DNA of 64,000 nt from Verrucomicrobiota bacterium (lineage in GTDB: Bacteria; Verrucomicrobiota; Verrucomicrobiia; Limisphaerales; JADLHS01), in contig JAKQDQ010000181.1 in the NCBI GenBank assembly GCA_029573725.1, positions 124,001 through 188,000 on the forward strand, written 5' to 3'. A model generated the notes under the pieces. It was not told where the DNA came from, searched no databases, and was given only the letters and a program-made list of their open reading frames with translations. The translations under genes were made by a program, and so were the position numbers. Shown piece after piece: positions 52,016-62,537 of the stretch; the stretch's first letter is position 1, and every line of letters starts with the position of its first letter.

Positions 52016-53314
52016 TTAGGAGGGCAGCGGGGTGTCTGAGGCAATCGGCAAATCGCATCGCCCCGGCGGACAGGGCTGGATCTCCACGGCATGCAGGGCT
52101 TCCGCCAATTGCGTGAGATGTGCGGTCAGGGTGTAGCGCACCTGGAACAGTTGCCGGAATCTTTCCCCCGTCTCCCGCCGCATCATTTCGAGGAGCGCCG
52201 CCGCGATTTTTTCCGGGCTTTTGATCGCCACCAGCCAGGGGTAGTCTGGCGGCAACATTTCCGCAATGGACCGCCAGCGTGTCGTGACGATCGGCAGACC
52301 ATGCGCCATGGCTTCAATCAGATTGACCGGCTGGTTTTCGCCCAGGTAATACGTTGGAAAACAAAACAAATCGCAGTCACGAAAGGCGCGTTCCTTGCCG
52401 GCCCCCGAGACGAAGCCCAGGTACTCGACCGACGATTGCAGCTCTGGTTGCTTGATGAGTTGGTCAAAGCGCGCGCGTTCTACACCGGTCACAAAACTCC
52501 CAGCGATGATCAGCCGGAGCCGCACCGGCGTGTCTTGTTGAGCCAGGGTGCGATTGGCCAGTCGCACCGCCTCGACCGCATCAAAAACCCCTTTCTCCGT
52601 CATGCAATGCGCCATGTACAGCACCCGGACGATCTCCGGGTCGCCGCCGGCGCTTTGGCGATCAGCGGCCGTCAAAACTCCTCCAGCCAGAAGGCGCTCG
52701 CGTGCGGCGAACCGCGCGAGTCGCCGGGGCAGGAGCCGGGTTGCAAATTCGGGACAGGGGTCGGGGATGCCATTATTAACCACGCGCACCTGCTGCGGCA
52801 GCAATTTTTGCGCATCCGCAATGTTGTAGCGCGAGAGCACAATGCTCAGGTCGGCATGTTTGGCGAACTTGTAGGTCCAGACACGGACCCGAATTTGGAC
52901 TGAGGTCTCCAACCATTTGCCGAGCCCGGCGGCATGCCAGTGCAGGATCAGGCGCTTGAAAAACGGACGGCAGATCCCGAGGACCAGCCAATCACGGTAA
53001 AGGGCGGAATGCTTTCCGGGCCCGGGGATGTAATAGAAATTTTCCACCCCGTAGCGAAAGCGAAACCAGATCGCCTGCAGACAGTAGCGAAACAGGCGGA
53101 ACAATTTCAGGCTGTGAAACTCCCCAATGTCCTCCAAGGTCTTGGAAAATTGGGTGTTCACATGATAACACTCAATGTCGTGATCATCCCCGGATCCCGG
53201 GCAGGGTCTTTGGCTGACAGCCCGATTGCCACCGAACCCCGCCAACATCAACTGCACCATGTAGCTTTGACCATGCAGAGGCGGAGGCGTGTGGGCGAAG
53301 ACCAACAATTTCAT
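52016..53314 (-). CDS. family 4 glycosyltransferase
   Basis: 432 residues. GT-B fold: N-terminal MKLLVFAHTPPPLHGQSYMV, the acceptor-side region ENFYYIPGPGKHSALYRDWL, VRVVNNGIPDP, and the C-terminal donor-binding domain with VRVLYMAHCMTEKGVFDAVE, SSVEYLGFVSGAGKERAFRD and DLFCFPTYYLGENQPVNLIE with AMAHGLPIVTT, the E-x7-E region of retaining GT4 enzymes. Probably builds the exopolysaccharide repeat unit. Divergent from the WecB-type gene, with a 207-bp spacer that likely holds both promoters. Confidence 0.92.
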   Translation of the reverse strand: MKLLVFAHTPPPLHGQSYMVQLMLAGFGGNRAVSQRPCPGSGDDHDIECYHVNTQFSKTLEDIGEFHSLKLFRLFRYCLQAIWFRFRYGVENFYYIPGPGKHSALYRDWLVLGICRPFFKRLILHWHAAGLGKWLETSVQIRVRVWTYKFAKHADLSIVLSRYNIADAQKLLPQQVRVVNNGIPDPCPEFATRLLPRRLARFAARERLLAGGVLTAADRQSAGGDPEIVRVLYMAHCMTEKGVFDAVEAVRLANRTLAQQDTPVRLRLIIAGSFVTGVERARFDQLIKQPELQSSVEYLGFVSGAGKERAFRDCDLFCFPTYYLGENQPVNLIEAMAHGLPIVTTRWRSIAEMLPPDYPWLVAIKSPEKIAAALLEMMRRETGERFRQLFQVRYTLTAHLTQLAEALHAVEIQPCPPGRCDLPIASDTPLPS

Positions 53315-53521
53315 GTAATGGGTTTACCGATTCCAGATGTTCAGTGCGGCGGCACGACACTACTTTGCCGAACCGGGACTGCAAAAGAAGTCTTTTCTTG
53401 CCTGCGCCGGCGCGATGACAACACTTTCCACCGGTCGCAGGACGGTTTTGGAGCGGGGGGCTCGCTTCTAGGAAGGTCCCCGCACCGGGGACAACCCACA
53501 GGGGCCGTTGCCGACCTAGTG
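53315..53521. promoter_or_regulatory. divergent intergenic region, presumed promoters of the polysaccharide genes
   Basis: This 207-bp region separates the GT4 gene (minus) from the WecB-type gene (plus), so both transcripts must start here or nearby. No clear sigma-70 boxes or operator palindromes were identified. Confidence 0.35.
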
Positions 53522-54316
53522 ATGAAACGGTTGCATGTCCTTAAGGTGCCTCTGCTCGTAACCTGTTACGAGGAGTTGGGCCGGTTTTGTCTGGATTGGG
53601 CCAGGGCCGGACAGTGCCGGGCGGTGGAATTCGTCAACACCCAAATTGTCACCATGCAGCGGCACGAACCCGCCTTCGCGTCGGTCATGCAGGCGTACGA
53701 CGCCCAGGTGCCGGACGGCATGCCGCTGGTGTGGTGTTTGAACCGGGCCGGAGCGGATTTGCACGATCGCGTTTACGGCCCAACGTTCATGCGGCGCTTT
53801 CTGGAAACAGCGCCGCCGGGAACAAGTCACTACCTGCTTGGCGGGTCGCCCGAATGTGGCGCCAGACTGCAACGGTATTTCCTGCGCCTCAACCCGCAGC
53901 TGAGATTCGTCGGAGCGTTTCATGGACGGTGTCGCCCGGATGGCGTCCTGGAGGGGAGCGCCGAACAAGACCTCATCGCGGAGATTAACCGGCTGTCCCC
54001 GGACTTTATCTGGGTCGGATTCGGCACCCCCAAACAGCAGGCCTGGACGCACAAGCACAAGGCCCAGGTCCGGCGCGGCGTCATTTTGTCGGTCGGCTTT
54101 GCCTTTGATGTCAATGCCGGCACCAAGTCCGATGCTCCGGGCTGGATGCAACGGATCGGATTGACCTGGCTTTACCGCATGGTTTCTGAACCGCGCCGAT
54201 TGGTTCCCCGGTACTTCAAATGGAATTTGCTTTTCCTGTTTTACCTGCTGCGGGATGGTTGGCGCCGGTGCGCCTACGGGAAACTCCCCGGGAATTTGGT
54301 TGAGCCAAAACCCTGA
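53522..54316 (+). CDS. WecB/TagA/CpsF family glycosyltransferase
   Basis: 264 residues from the ATG at 53522 (MKRLHVLKVPLLVTCYEELG). The open frame further upstream (to 52934) is antisense of the GT4 gene and rejected. Family motifs: VEFVNTQIVTMQRHEPAFAS, DGMPLVWCLNRAG, DRVYGPTFMRRFLE, HYLLGGSPECGARLQRYFL, PDFIWVGFGTPKQQAWTHKH and GVILSVGFAFDVNAGTKSDA. GT26 enzymes transfer an N-acetylmannosamine, glucose or related residue to a lipid-linked acceptor at the membrane. The C-terminal hydrophobic stretch (WNLLFLFYLLRDGW) may tether it. It leads the exosortase gene by 39 bp. Confidence 0.94.
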   Translation: MKRLHVLKVPLLVTCYEELGRFCLDWARAGQCRAVEFVNTQIVTMQRHEPAFASVMQAYDAQVPDGMPLVWCLNRAGADLHDRVYGPTFMRRFLETAPPGTSHYLLGGSPECGARLQRYFLRLNPQLRFVGAFHGRCRPDGVLEGSAEQDLIAEINRLSPDFIWVGFGTPKQQAWTHKHKAQVRRGVILSVGFAFDVNAGTKSDAPGWMQRIGLTWLYRMVSEPRRLVPRYFKWNLLFLFYLLRDGWRRCAYGKLPGNLVEPKP

Positions 54317-54355
54317 ATTCCTTATCCAATGGACTTGGAGTAAGATGATGAGCCG

Positions 54356-55327
54356 ATGAGCATTGCGCCTTTCCATCCGCCCACCGACAGCCTGACCGGG
54401 GAAATCCGGGCCTATTGGCGTCGGTTCCCGGACAAGGCGTTGTTCTTCGGGTTGTTGACGGCCTGGTGTTTGCTCTTCCAATTTTGGGGCAACGCTTCCT
54501 TTGGTTATACGCCCACTCCTTCGCTGTTTCAATGGATGCAGGTGGCGTATCGGGAGAGCGCCATCTCTGATGACGGTCACGGCAACATGATTCCCCTGGT
54601 GGTGTTGGGGATTCTCTGGTGGAAGCGGCGCGATCTGGTGGCGCAACCGCTGCGCACCTGGTGGCCGGCACTCGGCTTCGTGATGGGGGGACTCCTTCTG
54701 CATGCGGTTGGGTTTATCGTTCAACAGCAGCGCCTTTCCATCGTCGGGCTGTTCAGCGGCATTTACGGGTTGATGGGGCTGGTTTGGGGCCCGCGCTTTT
54801 TGAAAGCGACTTTCTTCCCCTACTTTCTCTTCGTCTTCATGGTGCCGCTGGGCTCCTTTACGGAGAAAATCGCGTTTCCCCTCCGCATGATGGTCACCTG
54901 GATTGTGCAACACCTGTTCAACGACGTGTTCGGCATCGGCGTCATCCGGGCCGGCACCCAACTGTTCAATGCCCTGGGAACCTACCAGTACGAGGTGGCC
55001 GCCGCCTGTGGCGGCATGCGCAGCCTGATCTCCATTTTCCTGATCGCCGTGACGTACGGTTTTCTGGTCTTTCGGTCCCCGTGGAAGCGGCTGGTGATGG
55101 TGCTCGCCTCGCTCCCGCTGGCGGTCATTGGCAACGTTGTGCGACTTTCTTTCATCGTTGCCGCCGGGGAATGGGGGGGGCAATCGGCAGGAAACTATGT
55201 CCACGACAACACCTTCTTCAGTCTGCTCCCTTACATTCCGGCGATTATTGGAGTGATGTACATCGGGCGTTTTCTGGAGCGCATCGGCCACGCGGAGCCG
55301 CCCCGCACCTCCCCTCCTCAGTCATGA
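54356..55327 (+). CDS. exosortase (archaeosortase/exosortase family)
   Basis: 323 residues, polytopic. Catalytic triad of the family is visible: Cys218 in AAACGGMRSLISIFL, Arg263 in GNVVRLSFIVA and His283 in NYVHDNTFFS. Multiple helices precede it (LFFGLLTAWCLLFQFWGNA, PYFLFVFMVPLGSFTEKIAF and others). Exosortases act in the inner membrane as transpeptidases that recognise PEP-CTERM-like C-terminal signals, linked to exopolysaccharide production. No PEP-CTERM substrate is visible in this window. Start and stop overlap the next gene (ATGA at 55324), so it is co-translated with the EpsI-type protein. Confidence 0.93.
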   Translation: MSIAPFHPPTDSLTGEIRAYWRRFPDKALFFGLLTAWCLLFQFWGNASFGYTPTPSLFQWMQVAYRESAISDDGHGNMIPLVVLGILWWKRRDLVAQPLRTWWPALGFVMGGLLLHAVGFIVQQQRLSIVGLFSGIYGLMGLVWGPRFLKATFFPYFLFVFMVPLGSFTEKIAFPLRMMVTWIVQHLFNDVFGIGVIRAGTQLFNALGTYQYEVAAACGGMRSLISIFLIAVTYGFLVFRSPWKRLVMVLASLPLAVIGNVVRLSFIVAAGEWGGQSAGNYVHDNTFFSLLPYIPAIIGVMYIGRFLERIGHAEPPRTSPPQS

Positions 55328-56061
55328 ACCGGACCAAGTATCTACTGGCGGGAATCACGGTGTTGCTGATTGCCGGCGCGGCCGCCGGATTGGCGCGTTA
55401 CAAAACCATCCAGCGCCTGGGTGAACCGGGCGTGAAAACGCGCCCCATCCCGGGCAGCCACAATGTGGAAGTCGTCCTGCCCGAAACGGTGTTGGACTAC
55501 ACCTCCAAGTGGATCAATCAGAGCGAAATCGTCACCAACACCCTGCCGAAGGACACCTGTTACGGACAACGGCAATATCAGGCGGCGGATCAATTTACCG
55601 TCACCGCCAATGTGGTGTTGATGGGCGAAGACCGCGCCAGCATGCACAAACCGCAGTTTTGCCTGACGGGGGCCGGGTGGACGATTGATTCCACCGAGGT
55701 GACGAGCATCCCGATCCAGAAACCGGCACCCTATGACTTGTCCGTCATCAAATTGAAATTGTCCGGCACATTCACCCAGGAGGGTCAGCCGATCCGGGCC
55801 GGCGGCGTGTATGTCTACTGGTATGTCTCGGATAAAAACATGAGCGCCGATCCCGACGGAAAAAAGCACATGTGGTCCATGGCGCGAACCCTGCTCACTA
55901 CGGGGGTTCTGGAGCGCTGGGCGTACATTACCTTTTTTGCCGTGTGTCCTCCGGGACAGGAAGATGTCACTTATGAACGCATGAAAAAATTGATTGCCGC
56001 CGCCGTGCCCGAATTTCAGCTCGTTCACGGCCAACCGCCAACCCTGGCGCACGCCAACTAA
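55324..56061 (+). CDS. exosortase-associated EpsI family protein
   Basis: 245 residues from the ATG at 55324 that overlaps the exosortase stop. One N-terminal membrane anchor (KYLLAGITVLLIAGAAAGLA). The body has the EpsI pattern: YGQRQYQAADQFTVTANVVL, MGEDRASMHKPQFCLTGAGW (the conserved H.P..C....GW), VYVYWYVSDKNMSAD and a late VLERWAYITFFAVCPPGQED. EpsI domains occur fused to or next to exosortases in polysaccharide loci and may help in polymer processing; exact role unknown. The frame open from 54619 is antisense or out-of-frame in the exosortase gene and was not used. Confidence 0.9.
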   Translation: MNRTKYLLAGITVLLIAGAAAGLARYKTIQRLGEPGVKTRPIPGSHNVEVVLPETVLDYTSKWINQSEIVTNTLPKDTCYGQRQYQAADQFTVTANVVLMGEDRASMHKPQFCLTGAGWTIDSTEVTSIPIQKPAPYDLSVIKLKLSGTFTQEGQPIRAGGVYVYWYVSDKNMSADPDGKKHMWSMARTLLTTGVLERWAYITFFAVCPPGQEDVTYERMKKLIAAAVPEFQLVHGQPPTLAHAN

Positions 56062-56081
56062 CCCGGGCCCAGCTTCCTGCC

Positions 56082-57473
56082 ATGCTACGACGTGATCGCC
56101 AGATGCGGATGCAAATCAGCCAGTTGCTGGACGCTTGCATTTTTGCCGCCAGCTTCTGGCTGGCGTACGAAATCCGCGCCTCCGACTTTGTCACCATCAC
56201 CCTGGGCCAGCCGCCAATTGCCCCGTTTGAAGTGTTTTTCTGGCATTATTTGGTTTTGATTCCAGTGTCACCGTTGGTTTTGGAATCCCAGGGTTTTTAC
56301 GACCGTTCCTGGATGACGGCCCGCAAGACCCTGACTTGGGCGCTCTTCAAGGGTTGTCTCTTCATTTCCCTGGGGCTGACGCTCGCCCTGTTCTTTTCGC
56401 GCCTGCTGATCGCCCGCGGGGTGCCCATCGGCTTCGGCGTGATCGCGTTTTGCCTCGTCCTGCTCAAAGAGGAGTTGATGAGCCTGGCGGCGCAAAGCCG
56501 GTTCGGTCAAAGCCAGTTCCGCCGTCATTTTCTCCTGCTGGGCACCGGATCCGAAACAGAGCGCATCCGGCACGAAATTCAACAACGGCCCGAATCCGGC
56601 GTGGAGATCATCGCGGAACTGGATTTGAATCAGCTTCAGCCGGAAGAACTGGTGAACCTGCTGCACGAACGCGCCATCAATGGAGTCATTTTAAGCTCGC
56701 GTCATTCGTTGTTTGATCGCGCGGAAATGGTCGTTCATGCCTGTGAACTCGAAGGTGTCGAGGTCTGGCTCGTGGCCGACTTCTTCAAAACCCGGATTTC
56801 CACGACGACCATGGATGATTTTTATGGCCGGCCGATGCTGGTCTTCCGGTCCACGCCGGAAGTTTCCTGGCAGGGCAAGATCAAGGAAGCCATTGATTTC
56901 GTTGGCGCACTGCTGCTGTTGAGCCTGCTCTTCATTCCGCTGGTGGTGGTGGCGTTGTTCATCAAACTCACCTCGTCCGGCCCCGTCTTTTTCAAACAGC
57001 AGCGCTCCGGTTTGAACGGCGCTCCATTCACCATTTACAAGTTTCGCACCATGGTCACGAACGCCGAGCAGATCAAACACGAGCTTGCGGCCATGAATGA
57101 AATGACCGGGCCGGTGTTCAAACTGACCAAGGACCCGCGCATCACCGCCATCGGCCGCTGGCTGCGCAAATTCAGCATCGACGAGTTTCCGCAGCTCTTC
57201 AACGTGCTGCGCGGGGAGATGAGCCTCGTCGGTCCCCGGCCCCTGCCGGTGGACGAGACCAAACGCATTCATGACATGGCCCACCGCCGCCGCCTCAGTG
57301 TCAAACCGGGACTCACCTGCCTCTGGCAGGTGAGCGGCCGCAACGAAATCAAAAAGTTCGAGGACTGGGTGCGGCTGGATCTGGAGTACATTGACAATTG
57401 GTCGCTGTGGTTGGATCTGAAAATTTTATTACGCACCATTCCGGCGGTGTTTCAGGGGGCTGGAGCCAAATGA
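56082..57473 (+). CDS. undecaprenyl-phosphate sugar phosphotransferase (exopolysaccharide initiating transferase)
   Basis: 463 residues. N-terminal four-helix membrane part plus a CoA-binding-like domain ([20 protein letters not shown]), a membrane helix ([20 protein letters not shown]) and the bacterial sugar transferase domain: [69 protein letters not shown] and [20 protein letters not shown]. It transfers a sugar-1-phosphate (galactose, glucose or GalNAc-like) to undecaprenyl phosphate and starts repeat-unit synthesis. Follows the EpsI-type gene by 20 bp. Confidence 0.95.
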   Translation: MLRRDRQMRMQISQLLDACIFAASFWLAYEIRASDFVTITLGQPPIAPFEVFFWHYLVLIPVSPLVLESQGFYDRSWMTARKTLTWALFKGCLFISLGLTLALFFSRLLIARGVPIGFGVIAFCLVLLKEELMSLAAQSRFGQSQFRRHFLLLGTGSETERIRHEIQQRPESGVEIIAELDLNQLQPEELVNLLHERAINGVILSSRHSLFDRAEMVVHACELEGVEVWLVADFFKTRISTTTMDDFYGRPMLVFRSTPEVSWQGKIKEAIDFVGALLLLSLLFIPLVVVALFIKLTSSGPVFFKQQRSGLNGAPFTIYKFRTMVTNAEQIKHELAAMNEMTGPVFKLTKDPRITAIGRWLRKFSIDEFPQLFNVLRGEMSLVGPRPLPVDETKRIHDMAHRRRLSVKPGLTCLWQVSGRNEIKKFEDWVRLDLEYIDNWSLWLDLKILLRTIPAVFQGAGAK

Positions 57474-57501
57474 CCGCATCCCACCCCACACCGCAGCATC
57501 C

Positions 57502-58446
<945 letters not shown>

Positions 58447-58539
58447 GGCGGCTTTCCGCATTCGCCGCGCCAGGCGCTCGCCCGCGGCGGGGGCGCCCGA
58501 TGCGGCCGGAGTGCTCGCGGGACCGGGATCGTGTCCGGC

Positions 58540-59997
58540 CTAATCCATCCCGGCCAGTGCTCCGACTGCCCGGCGCGCCACCGTCCACAGACTGTTGGGG
58601 GCGATTCCCAACCAGATCATTCCGATGATGCAGCCACCGGCTGCCGCCTTCAGCGGCCAGGACACCGCGATCGGCGCGGAGTCGGGCGCGCCCTGGCTGA
58701 AGTAAAGCGCCTTGACCACCCCAAAGTAGTAATAGAACGAGATCACCACGCCCACGAGCGCAACGAACGCGAGGAGATAATAGCCGTGATTTTCCGCACC
58801 GCGTTCGATCACTGCCTTGAACAGGAGGAACTTCCCGAAAAACCCCACCAGCGGCGGAATGCCCGCCAGGGAGATCATCGCCAGTGCAAGCGTGGCAGCC
58901 AGGAACGGGGAGCGGCGGTGCAACCCCGCCAAACCGCCGATGTCCTCCGTGCCGAGATGCCGTAACACCGCCACGATCACCACGAAGGCCGCCAGGGTGG
59001 TAAAAAGATAGCCGCCCAGGTAGTAAAGGATGGCGGCTTGGCCGGCGTTGGTCAGCGCGGCAACACCCAACAGGAGGTAGCCGGCGTGCGCGATGCTGGA
59101 ATAACCCAGCAGTCGCTGCAGATTGCGCTGGGGCAGCGCCCCCAGATTGCCGTACAAAATCGTGATCGCGGCCAGGACCAGCAGCAGTTTTTCCCAATGC
59201 ATCGTCAGGGCGGGCACCGCTCCGAACAGGAAACGCAGCAACAACACAAACCCGGCGGTCTTCGAGCCGAACGCGAGAAAAGCTGCCGAGGGCGACGGCG
59301 CGCCTTGATAGACGTCCGGCGCCCAGATGTGAAACGGAAACGCGACGATCTTGAATCCGATCCCGACCAGCACCAGCAGCACGCCCACCTGGAACACCCG
59401 GTTGCCAAGATACTGCTCCGATACCATGGCCAGTTCGTTAAAGTCGAGCTTTCCGGTGATCCCCCAAACCAGCGCGAGACCATACACCATGAACGCCGAG
59501 GACAGGGCCCCAATGATCAGGTATTTGACGCCGGCTTCCAGGGCGGTCACCCTGCCGCGCGTAAAACTCACCAGCACAAAAAAGGTCACCGTGATCAGTT
59601 CAATCGCCACGTAAAGCATCACCAGGTTGTTGGCCGATGCGGCAAACAACATGCCCGTCAGCGCAAACAGAATCAGCGCATAATATTCCGAGATGCCGGC
59701 GGCAACGCGGTCCGCAAATTCCACGGCCATGAGCAGCACCACGACCCCTGCGAGCAGAAACATCCGTTTGAAAAACACCGCCAGAGCGTCCTGGACGAAG
59801 AGGCCGCCGAACGCCGTGCCGCTCAGGGCGCAACTGCTGTGGGCGGTGAACGTGTTCACAAACAGCAGGACCAGGGCCGCCGCCGCAATGTAACCCAGCC
59901 GGCGTTTGCGCTCGGGAGGCAGCCACAGGTCCACCAGTAAAATCAGGAGGCCCAGTGTCCCCACCAAAATTTCCAGACTGATCAAAGACAGGTTCAT
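58540..59997 (-). CDS. nuoN: NADH-quinone oxidoreductase subunit N
   Basis: 485 residues from the ATG at 59997 (MNLSLISLEILVGTLGLLIL). One of three antiporter-like subunits of complex I in the inner membrane. About 14 hydrophobic helices. The pumping residues are conserved: Glu in VAIELITVTFFVLVSF (TM5), Lys in GIGFKIVAFPFHIWAPD (TM7) and Lys in LAFGSKTAGFVLLL (TM8). APDVYQGAPSPSAAFLAF is the subunit signature. It lies 80 bp downstream of the HerA-like gene on the same strand instead of directly after nuoM. Confidence 0.96.
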   Translation of the reverse strand: MNLSLISLEILVGTLGLLILLVDLWLPPERKRRLGYIAAAALVLLFVNTFTAHSSCALSGTAFGGLFVQDALAVFFKRMFLLAGVVVLLMAVEFADRVAAGISEYYALILFALTGMLFAASANNLVMLYVAIELITVTFFVLVSFTRGRVTALEAGVKYLIIGALSSAFMVYGLALVWGITGKLDFNELAMVSEQYLGNRVFQVGVLLVLVGIGFKIVAFPFHIWAPDVYQGAPSPSAAFLAFGSKTAGFVLLLRFLFGAVPALTMHWEKLLLVLAAITILYGNLGALPQRNLQRLLGYSSIAHAGYLLLGVAALTNAGQAAILYYLGGYLFTTLAAFVVIVAVLRHLGTEDIGGLAGLHRRSPFLAATLALAMISLAGIPPLVGFFGKFLLFKAVIERGAENHGYYLLAFVALVGVVISFYYYFGVVKALYFSQGAPDSAPIAVSWPLKAAAGGCIIGMIWLGIAPNSLWTVARRAVGALAGMD

Positions 59998-60077
59998 AAT
60001 TTCCACAAAATCACCGCGCTCCGCGGCACATGTTCCCGCATCCAATTCGCCGCCGCCCGGCCCGCATCGTTCACGGT

Positions 60078-62537
60078 TCAGTACGCGGGATTCAGCACCC
60101 CCAGCGCATCCCGCTGAAAGGGCAACCAGACCAGTGCCACCAGCCGGACATGAATGTTCGTCCGGGTCGGGCGGAGTTCCAAGGTTTCCAGCGCCACCGT
60201 CCCGGGGTCAAAATCGCCGCCGGCCACCGCGGCCTCCGCCTTGAACTGCGCCTCCAGATCCTCCAGTTGCTGCTGCAACGATTCCACCGTTTCCTGCGCC
60301 CGGGTCACGTCGCCCGCCTGGTTCATGGCGCGCCCCGCGCTGCGCATGGTGGTCGCCGCCTTGCCCACCGTGCCGACCGACACCGCCTTCCTGCCCAGGA
60401 AGGCTCCCAGCAGCGTTGAGCCAAAGGCGATCACCGTGTCGAACTTCGCCCGTCTGGCCTGCTCGGCTTCCCGCGCTTTGGCCGCCTCAGCCCGCCGGAC
60501 CCGCTCCTGCAACGCGGCCAGTTTGGGGGTGTATTTTTGCCTTAACTTCGCCACAGCCGCATCCCGACGCTCGCGGACGAGCAGCTGCAACCGGACCCGG
60601 AACTCGCGCTCCGTCTCGCCCGGCCGGGAAACTTGCGCCGCGTCGGAGGAGCGCAGCAATGGCAGCTTGTGCTCATTTTGAATCCAGGCGGTGAAGTCCC
60701 GGGCCCAACCCGCATAGTTTTTCGTCTGGCTGGCGGCGGCGGCGCAGGGCGCAAAGGCCCCGTCCAAGGGATTCTTCTCCAGATCGCTGACGGAAACCTT
60801 CAAGGCCTCGGCCTTTGCCCAATCCACGGGTACCGCGTTGTCGGTGATTTCCGTTATCGCCAGCACATCCTGCGAGAGGTCAAGGTTGAGCTTCGCATTC
60901 GCGTAACGCACCTGCGCGGCCCCGAGCAGCCGGGGGTGATAAACGATCGTGTGTTCCGGCGGGATCCGGCCGTTCACCGGCACGAAGACCTGGGGGATTT
61001 CCGGCGGAAAGACCGGACGCGCGGCGGCGGGAGGGGGTGCCGGAGCCGTCGCGGCCGCCGCTGTTGGCGCCGCGGCAGGTGCTGCGGCAGGTGCTGCGGG
61101 TGACGGGGCCGCCGGTCCCCGCTGGGCGTCCATCAGCGTTTGAATTTGTGAACGGGACAGCGGACCGCGCAGGTACGACATGGCCCAGCGCGATTCAAAA
61201 ATTTCCGTGCCTTCGTCATGCACGCTGTGCAGCAGAAAAACGCGCTTCCCCAGGCCGGCCAGGGTTTCCTCCATGGCACTCCGATCAAAGCGCACACCAC
61301 GCCCTGCCGCGGCGCCTTCCAACCCTTCCAACACGCGGGCCTTATCCCGATCCGTTTGCAGTCGCCCGATGAACCAGGTGCCGATATTGGCCAGGCCTTT
61401 GTAATCCAGGTCCACCGGATTCTGCGTGGCCAGCACCACGCCCACGCCAAACGCGCGCGCCTGCTTGAGCAGCGTAAGCAAAGGCGGTTTCGACGGCGGG
61501 TTCGCGACAGGCGGAAAGTAGCCAAAAATTTCGTCCATGTACACCAACGCCCGCAGGCTGTTCGTGCCGGACTGACTGCGCATCCAGCTCAACACTTGAT
61601 TGAGCAGCAGCGTGACGAAAAACATCCGCTCGGAATCTCCCAGATGCGCAATGGAAAAAATGGCGATGCGCGGTTTGCCGGTTGCCGTATGCAGAAAATT
61701 TCCAACGTCGAGCGGCGCGCCTTCGATCCAGGTGGCAAAACTGGGCGAAGCGAGCAGGTTGTTGAGCTGCATCGCCAGTTCGAAACGTTCCTTGGCCGGA
61801 TAGAACGCTTCGAGTTCCAGCACCCCGACGCGTTGCACGGGCGGGTTTTGCACCGCTTGAATCAGCGCCGCCAAATCGAGATCGCGCCCCTTGGCCCACG
61901 CGTCTTGAAGCAGGTGGCTCAATAGAATGCTTTCGCGGCTTTTAACTGGATCGGCCTTGATGCCCGCCAAGCCCAGCAAGCCAGTCACCGTGGAACTGAC
62001 GCGCTCGCGCAATAATTCGCCGTCCTCCAAAATTTCCGGGGGGGGCACGGCGAACGATTTCAAAATGGAAACCGGAACTCCCGCACTGCTGCCGGGCGTA
62101 TAAATGGTAAAATCCGCCGCGGCGCGCAGCCGACGGATGCGTTCGCCATCCTGTTCCCACGCGGCCAATCCCCTTTTCCAAAGCGCGGCTTGTTGCGCGG
62201 CAAACGCCTCCACGCCCAGCCCCTGTCGCCGCGCGTCATCGTCGTTGATCCACGGCGCAAAATCCCGCGGGTGCAAATCAGGAAAGGTGAGCAACAGATT
62301 GCCGAGGTCGCCCTTGGGATCAATCACAATGGCCGGAATCCCGTCAATGGCGGCCTCCTCGATCAAATCGCAGCAGAGGCCGGTTTTGCCGCTCCCGGTC
62401 ATGCCCACGACCAGGGCGTGGGTCACGAGATCCCGGGACTCGCACAGAATCAAATCGGCCTGCGTCTGCTGTTGGCGGAGATCATAACGCCGCCCCAGAT
62501 AGAACACGCCCAGTTTTTCGTAATCGGACGCGCTCAT
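60078..62537 (-). CDS. HerA-like/DUF853-type ATP-binding protein
   Basis: 819 residues from the ATG at 62537 (MSASDYEKLGVFYLGRRYDL). Walker A GMTGSGKT at 45-52, with IPAIVIDPKGDLGNLLLTFP behind it; Walker B-like LRALVYMDEIFGYFPPVANP; then GVGVVLATQNPVDLDYKGLA and NIGTWFIGRLQTDRDKARVL, the pattern of HerA/VirD4-type pumping ATPases. A long Ala/Pro-rich linker and a C-terminal region with coiled coils (LAALQERVRRAEAAKAREAE; VESLQQQLEDLEAQFKAEAA) follow. Its start overlaps the nuoM stop (ATGA). Function unknown; DNA translocation or a membrane-associated motor are possibilities. Confidence 0.9.
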   Translation of the reverse strand: MSASDYEKLGVFYLGRRYDLRQQQTQADLILCESRDLVTHALVVGMTGSGKTGLCCDLIEEAAIDGIPAIVIDPKGDLGNLLLTFPDLHPRDFAPWINDDDARRQGLGVEAFAAQQAALWKRGLAAWEQDGERIRRLRAAADFTIYTPGSSAGVPVSILKSFAVPPPEILEDGELLRERVSSTVTGLLGLAGIKADPVKSRESILLSHLLQDAWAKGRDLDLAALIQAVQNPPVQRVGVLELEAFYPAKERFELAMQLNNLLASPSFATWIEGAPLDVGNFLHTATGKPRIAIFSIAHLGDSERMFFVTLLLNQVLSWMRSQSGTNSLRALVYMDEIFGYFPPVANPPSKPPLLTLLKQARAFGVGVVLATQNPVDLDYKGLANIGTWFIGRLQTDRDKARVLEGLEGAAAGRGVRFDRSAMEETLAGLGKRVFLLHSVHDEGTEIFESRWAMSYLRGPLSRSQIQTLMDAQRGPAAPSPAAPAAAPAAAPTAAAATAPAPPPAAARPVFPPEIPQVFVPVNGRIPPEHTIVYHPRLLGAAQVRYANAKLNLDLSQDVLAITEITDNAVPVDWAKAEALKVSVSDLEKNPLDGAFAPCAAAASQTKNYAGWARDFTAWIQNEHKLPLLRSSDAAQVSRPGETEREFRVRLQLLVRERRDAAVAKLRQKYTPKLAALQERVRRAEAAKAREAEQARRAKFDTVIAFGSTLLGAFLGRKAVSVGTVGKAATTMRSAGRAMNQAGDVTRAQETVESLQQQLEDLEAQFKAEAAVAGGDFDPGTVALETLELRPTRTNIHVRLVALVWLPFQRDALGVLNPAY

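Noticed and set aside
53516..55291. 591-codon minus-strand frame over the WecB-type and exosortase genes
   Set aside because: Both plus-strand genes have complete catalytic motifs; the minus frame is a shadow.
54619..55323. Extended N-terminus of the EpsI-type gene
   Set aside because: The upstream part is out of frame within the exosortase gene; ATGA coupling at 55324 with a membrane anchor right after it is the natural start.
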